From assembly GCA_029688955.1 (NCBI GenBank), contig JARUKZ010000002.1, positions 124,001 to 188,000 of the forward strand: a DNA stretch of 64,000 nucleotides, written 5' to 3'. This document shows, piece after piece, positions 60,757-64,000 of this stretch. Under the pieces are notes generated by a model. The model did no database searches. It saw nothing but the letters and a program-made list of their open reading frames with translations, and had not been told where the DNA came from. A program made the position numbers and the translations under genes. How positions within the stretch are numbered: position 1 is the first letter of the stretch; every line of letters begins with the position of its first letter. The stretch is from Chitinispirillales bacterium ANBcel5. Lineage in GTDB: Bacteria; Fibrobacterota; Chitinivibrionia; Chitinivibrionales; Chitinispirillaceae.

Positions 60757-62635
60757 TCTGTGTCGCTCCAAGTACCTGCTCTATAGTGGTTAGCCCTTCC
60801 AATACCTTCCTTATTCCATCTCTGCGTAAGGAGTCAAAATCGCCGCGCCCCAGCAGGTACCTTTTAATCTTATCAGCAGGTGCGCGTTCCATGGCCATTT
60901 TTGTTACTACTTCATCGGGAATCAAAAGCTCAAATACCCCCATTCGTCCTTTATACCCTGATCCTTTGCAAAATTTACACCCTGGGGCCTGAAAAAAACG
61001 CATACCTGGCTTAAGGCCCAATGACTTTAACATCTCGGGTTGAGGATCGTAGGGCTTTTTGCACCTTGGGCATAGTTTTCTGACTAATCGCTGTGCAAGA
61101 ACCCCAACAACGGTAGAGGTGATGAGAAAAGGTTCCAGGCCCATATCAAGCAGACGGGTATAGGCGCTTGGAGAGTCATTGGTGTGCAAAGACGAGAGTA
61201 CAAAGTGCCCGGTCAAAGCAGCCTGTACAGCCATTTCACAGGTTTCTTTATCACGCATCTCACCAATCATGATTATATCCGGATCCTGACGCAAAATAGA
61301 GCGCATACCATCTGCAAAGGAGAAACCGGCTTTGGGGTTTATATTACCCTGACTTATCCCATCAAAGTGCAGCTCCACCGGATCTTCCATAGTAATTATA
61401 TTCTTTGTAACATTATAGATTTTTTGAAGAGAAGCATATAAGGTAGAACTTTTTCCGCTTCCTGTGGGCCCGGTTACAAGAAGGATCCCATCTGGTTTTT
61501 TAATTATTTCCGAAAACTTCTTTTTAACAAAAGGCATAAACCCTATTTGGTCAATTGTAATTCCTAAAGATTTAGGATCAAGAATACGCATTACAATCTT
61601 TTCATTTACTCCCCGTTTTCTGGTACTTGCCGGGTAAGTTGAAACACGAAGATCAATTTCCCTGCCTTCATGGAGTATCTGAATTCGTCCGTCCTGAGGC
61701 TTTCTCTTCTCGGCAATATCCATTCCGGACATAATTTTTATTCTTGAAGTTATCTGAGCTCTGAGCTGCAGAGGGATAGGGTTTTTTTCGATCAGCTCAC
61801 CATCCACTCTATACCTCAGGCGCATGTATTTTTCCATTGGTTCAAGGTGAATATCGGATGCACCCTCTATGATCGCCTGATTTATCAGCAGATTAACAAC
61901 CTTAACTACCTGTGCACCCTCTTCATCGGTTAGGTTTTCATCGTCCTCTTTTTGCACCAAATCAAGCTCTTCGGCACCATCGACAGACCCCAAAAGCTCA
62001 GTCATCTCTTCCAGGGCTGCATGATAATTACGCTGAATAGCTGCAACAATCTCCTTTTCGGTGGCAATTACAGGCTCAACTTCTTTACCCGTTTTGAATT
62101 TAAGATGATCGATAGTACGAAGGTTTGAAGGATCAGCCATTGCGACTGTAATTACACCCTCCTGCTCAAAGAGCGGGATAACTTTGTACTTACGAGCCAT
62201 CTCCTCGGGAATAATTTTAAGAAGATTACTATTAAAAGAGAAATGTTCAAGAACCACATGCTGGATATCCAGCTGAGCACTCAGAACATCAACCAACTTT
62301 TCCTCTGTGATAAAACCCAGTTTGATCAAACATTTGCCAAGCTGCAGTTTACTTACTTTCTGCTCTGCGAGTCCCTGTTCCAGCTGCTCCTGTGTTATTA
62401 ATCCCTGCTCTATTAACACCTCACCTATTCTTTTTTTATGAGCAAGCTGTATTTGTTCACCAAGGACGCTGGAGAGGTCATCTTCGCTTAAATATCCGAG
62501 GCGTATAAGAATTTTTCCCAAACTTGCACCAGTACTTCTGTGTTCCTGCAACGCATGCAGAAGCTGCTCTTCAGTTACTAGCCCCTGAGCAATAAGTATC
62601 TCGCCAAGTTTTTTACGCCTTTTTTGCATAACCAT
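60746..62635 (-). CDS. GspE/PilB-type secretion/pilus assembly ATPase
   Basis: 629 residues. Two tandem GspE_N (MshEN-like) domains: KKLGEILIAQGLVTEEQLLH and IGEVLIEQGLITQEQLEQGL, followed by KLGFITEEKLVDVL, which can bind cyclic-di-GMP in homologues. The ATPase has Walker A GPTGSGKSSTLYA (near residue 387), PVELHFDGISQGNINPKAGF (Asp box), Walker B QDPDIIMIGEMRDKET, the His box, and the zinc Cys pairs CPRCKKP and CKFC. It powers type IV pilus extension or type II secretion; companion PilM/PilN genes lie 7-9 kb away. Confidence 0.95.
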   Translation of the reverse strand: MVMQKRRKKLGEILIAQGLVTEEQLLHALQEHRSTGASLGKILIRLGYLSEDDLSSVLGEQIQLAHKKRIGEVLIEQGLITQEQLEQGLAEQKVSKLQLGKCLIKLGFITEEKLVDVLSAQLDIQHVVLEHFSFNSNLLKIIPEEMARKYKVIPLFEQEGVITVAMADPSNLRTIDHLKFKTGKEVEPVIATEKEIVAAIQRNYHAALEEMTELLGSVDGAEELDLVQKEDDENLTDEEGAQVVKVVNLLINQAIIEGASDIHLEPMEKYMRLRYRVDGELIEKNPIPLQLRAQITSRIKIMSGMDIAEKRKPQDGRIQILHEGREIDLRVSTYPASTRKRGVNEKIVMRILDPKSLGITIDQIGFMPFVKKKFSEIIKKPDGILLVTGPTGSGKSSTLYASLQKIYNVTKNIITMEDPVELHFDGISQGNINPKAGFSFADGMRSILRQDPDIIMIGEMRDKETCEMAVQAALTGHFVLSSLHTNDSPSAYTRLLDMGLEPFLITSTVVGVLAQRLVRKLCPRCKKPYDPQPEMLKSLGLKPGMRFFQAPGCKFCKGSGYKGRMGVFELLIPDEVVTKMAMERAPADKIKRYLLGRGDFDSLRRDGIRKVLEGLTTIEQVLGATQNDE

Positions 62636-62691
62636 AATTTCGCTGTACCCTTATATTTATTTAGATGCAAGGTTAATATAAACTGATAATT

Positions 62692-63723
62692 TCAGCATTT
62701 CAAGCATCTCGCAATATGATCATAACTCCTGCCCTCAATCCTCTTTAGCTTACCATTATTATCCCTGTATTGAACACCATCTATTTGTTTATTAAAGCTT
62801 CCGAGACGAATAAACTCTAAATCGTTTTGCTCTATACCACAACTTAGAGGGTCAAAGGCGCTATCAGCAGCGAATAAAAGCTCATACTCCTCCCCGCCCC
62901 CAAAAAACCAATCCATCCAGTCGCATTTAAGCGTATTTCCAAGATCATGCATCGCTCTGTTCTTAAAAGAGGTTATATCGCTAAAAAGAAACCCCGTTTT
63001 GTTTTCGTAACACAGCGTAGCGATGTCTTTTGAAAGCCCGTCAGAAAGATCCATTGCAGCATGAACCTGTTTTTGTGCAGCGAGTGCAAACGCTGTTGTA
63101 ATTCTGGCTTCAGGAGCAATGTGAGCCCTAATAAGTGACTCGAATTGATCTGGTATACGGTCTCTGCCCCATCTTTTTATCGCATCAAAACCTGCAGCAC
63201 TTTTCCCCGGAAAACCTGTTACCCAAAGGTTATCCCCCTCACCTATCCCGGTTCTTTTCAATACCCTATGACCTTCAGGTACTTTTCCAACCAAAGTGAT
63301 TGCTATGGTCCAGAGAGGACCTGAGGACAGATCTCCACCTACGATAGGGAAATTCCACTTTTTTATTGCAGTTGCAAAACCCTCATAGATAGATTGTACC
63401 GAATCAGCTAAATTCTGCTCTCTTTTTGGAAATACAAGCTGAACCAAAGCGCCATCCGGCAAAGCTCCCATTGCAGCACAATCGCTTAGGTTACTCACCA
63501 TCGCTTTATAGCCAATTTCCTGCAAGCTCATTGAATCAAGTGAAAAATGAACATTCTCAACCGATACATCTGCAGTCAGAATCAGGCGTTCTCCTTTACT
63601 ACAGCCCCTCACCGCCGCATCATCTCCCATGAGCTTTTCATAGATGCTGCTACTTTCAACTGCACGACAAAGAGGTGTAAGGCGTTCCAATAGATTGTAC
63701 TCTCCAGATGGAAAAGAGAACAT
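62692..63723 (-). CDS. thiL: Thiamine-monophosphate kinase
   Basis: 343 residues from ATG 63721-63723 (MFSFPSGEYNLLERL), with AAAGGA 8 bases upstream; an ATG three codons earlier abuts the ribosome site. MGDDAAVRG, LILTADVSVENVHF, VSNLSDCAAMGALPDGALV, VGGDLSSGP, DLSDGLSKDI and FFGGGEEYELLFA are the AIR-synthase-fold ThiL motifs. Phosphorylates thiamine monophosphate to the diphosphate cofactor. No TPP riboswitch is visible upstream. Confidence 0.96.
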   Translation of the reverse strand: MFSFPSGEYNLLERLTPLCRAVESSSIYEKLMGDDAAVRGCSKGERLILTADVSVENVHFSLDSMSLQEIGYKAMVSNLSDCAAMGALPDGALVQLVFPKREQNLADSVQSIYEGFATAIKKWNFPIVGGDLSSGPLWTIAITLVGKVPEGHRVLKRTGIGEGDNLWVTGFPGKSAAGFDAIKRWGRDRIPDQFESLIRAHIAPEARITTAFALAAQKQVHAAMDLSDGLSKDIATLCYENKTGFLFSDITSFKNRAMHDLGNTLKCDWMDWFFGGGEEYELLFAADSAFDPLSCGIEQNDLEFIRLGSFNKQIDGVQYRDNNGKLKRIEGRSYDHIARCLKC

Positions 63724-63852
63724 TAGAGCCATCCTTTTTCTATTTGATTAGGGTGAACCGACTAAATATACATTTTTTTTTATAAAAATTCTTTTTTATG
63801 CTGCGCCATAACTATTTTTATCTATGATTTTGATTTTTTGTTATGGAGCATT

Positions 63853-64000
63853 ATGCTTATTCCTTACGTTTCAGATCCCTCCAGAAAAAGAGTAGCCGCT
63901 TTCGGCTCAGCTTTAGTTGATCTTTGCCTACTTGAGCGCGAAGAATTTTTAACTGCTACTGGTGCCCAAAAAGGCGGAATGATCCTCAGTGATTACACCT
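63853..64000 (+). CDS. PfkB-family sugar/nucleoside kinase, N-terminal fragment
   Basis: 49 residues before the window ends. GGAG lies 6 bases upstream of ATG 63853. RVAAFGSALVDLCLLEREEF and GAQKGGMILSDY match the PfkB/adenosine-kinase N-terminus (GIGNALVDV....LPKGSM..V). Substrate cannot be told from this part. Divergent from thiL. Confidence 0.85.
   Translation, partial: MLIPYVSDPSRKRVAAFGSALVDLCLLEREEFLTATGAQKGGMILSDYT

Noticed and set aside
63724..63852. TPP riboswitch before thiL
   Set aside because: The divergent gap is short and has no CUGAGA/ACCUGA-type conserved core.

Overview
This looks like a chromosomal segment of a motile, flagellated, diderm (LPS-bearing) bacterium, probably of the Fibrobacterota (Chitinispirillum/Chitinivibrio-like). 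The pointers are a type III glutamine synthetase, a TIGR02147-family regulator with a lipoprotein partner (a family first noticed as expanded in Fibrobacter), KdsB for Kdo-LPS, a flagellin with a sigma-28 promoter, FtsX-type ABC permeases with a LolA-like protein, and many secreted proteins of no known family. The placement is inference; no rRNA is present.

Layout. 0-14.8 kb is ordinary chromosome: glnN (cut by the window edge, with a sigma-54-like promoter); an amino-acid permease and methyltransferase pair; a five-gene operon (LolA-like protein, two FtsX permeases, LolD-like ATPase, beta-barrel) that looks like an envelope export system; a small DUF1328 gene; a phosphodiester glycosidase and mtgA; the TIGR02147 regulator/lipoprotein pair; and flagellin. 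A tRNA-Glu gene at 14.84 kb marks the junction with an accessory region.

14.9-36.9 kb is accessory DNA. It is gene-poor, rich in dispersed direct repeats and long imperfect palindromes, and AT-rich in places. It carries an amidohydrolase paired with a membrane-anchored protein, a small secreted protein, a decayed KilA-N gene, a single-polypeptide type ISP-like restriction-modification enzyme, an HExxH peptidase, and a three-gene ABC-3C (ABC three-component) defence operon with an HNH nuclease. It ends with a tandem pair of unknown paralogues and a block of 141-bp structured repeats. Several intergenic palindromes begin with CGCAYAAC, and the better ones end with GTTRTGC or a related GTT-box. 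They sit between minus-strand genes in the way integron attC sites sit between cassettes. I read this as a possible integrase-less attC-like cassette cluster that has collected defence genes; this is the main candidate for something undescribed.

36.9-64 kb is dense housekeeping chromosome, mostly minus strand: 5-formyltetrahydrofolate cyclo-ligase, rlmB, a repeat-rich Pro/Gln protein, a starch/glycogen synthase-like enzyme, a UPF0104 membrane protein, priA, a FapA-domain protein, a SpoIIE-type phosphatase, rhomboid, coaD, rsmD, PilM/PilN-like pilus proteins, ComEA-like, HD-GYP regulator, kdsB, gatC, uvrD/pcrA, a GspE/PilB ATPase, thiL, and the start of a PfkB-family sugar kinase.

All calls come from reading the sequence; no database search was run.
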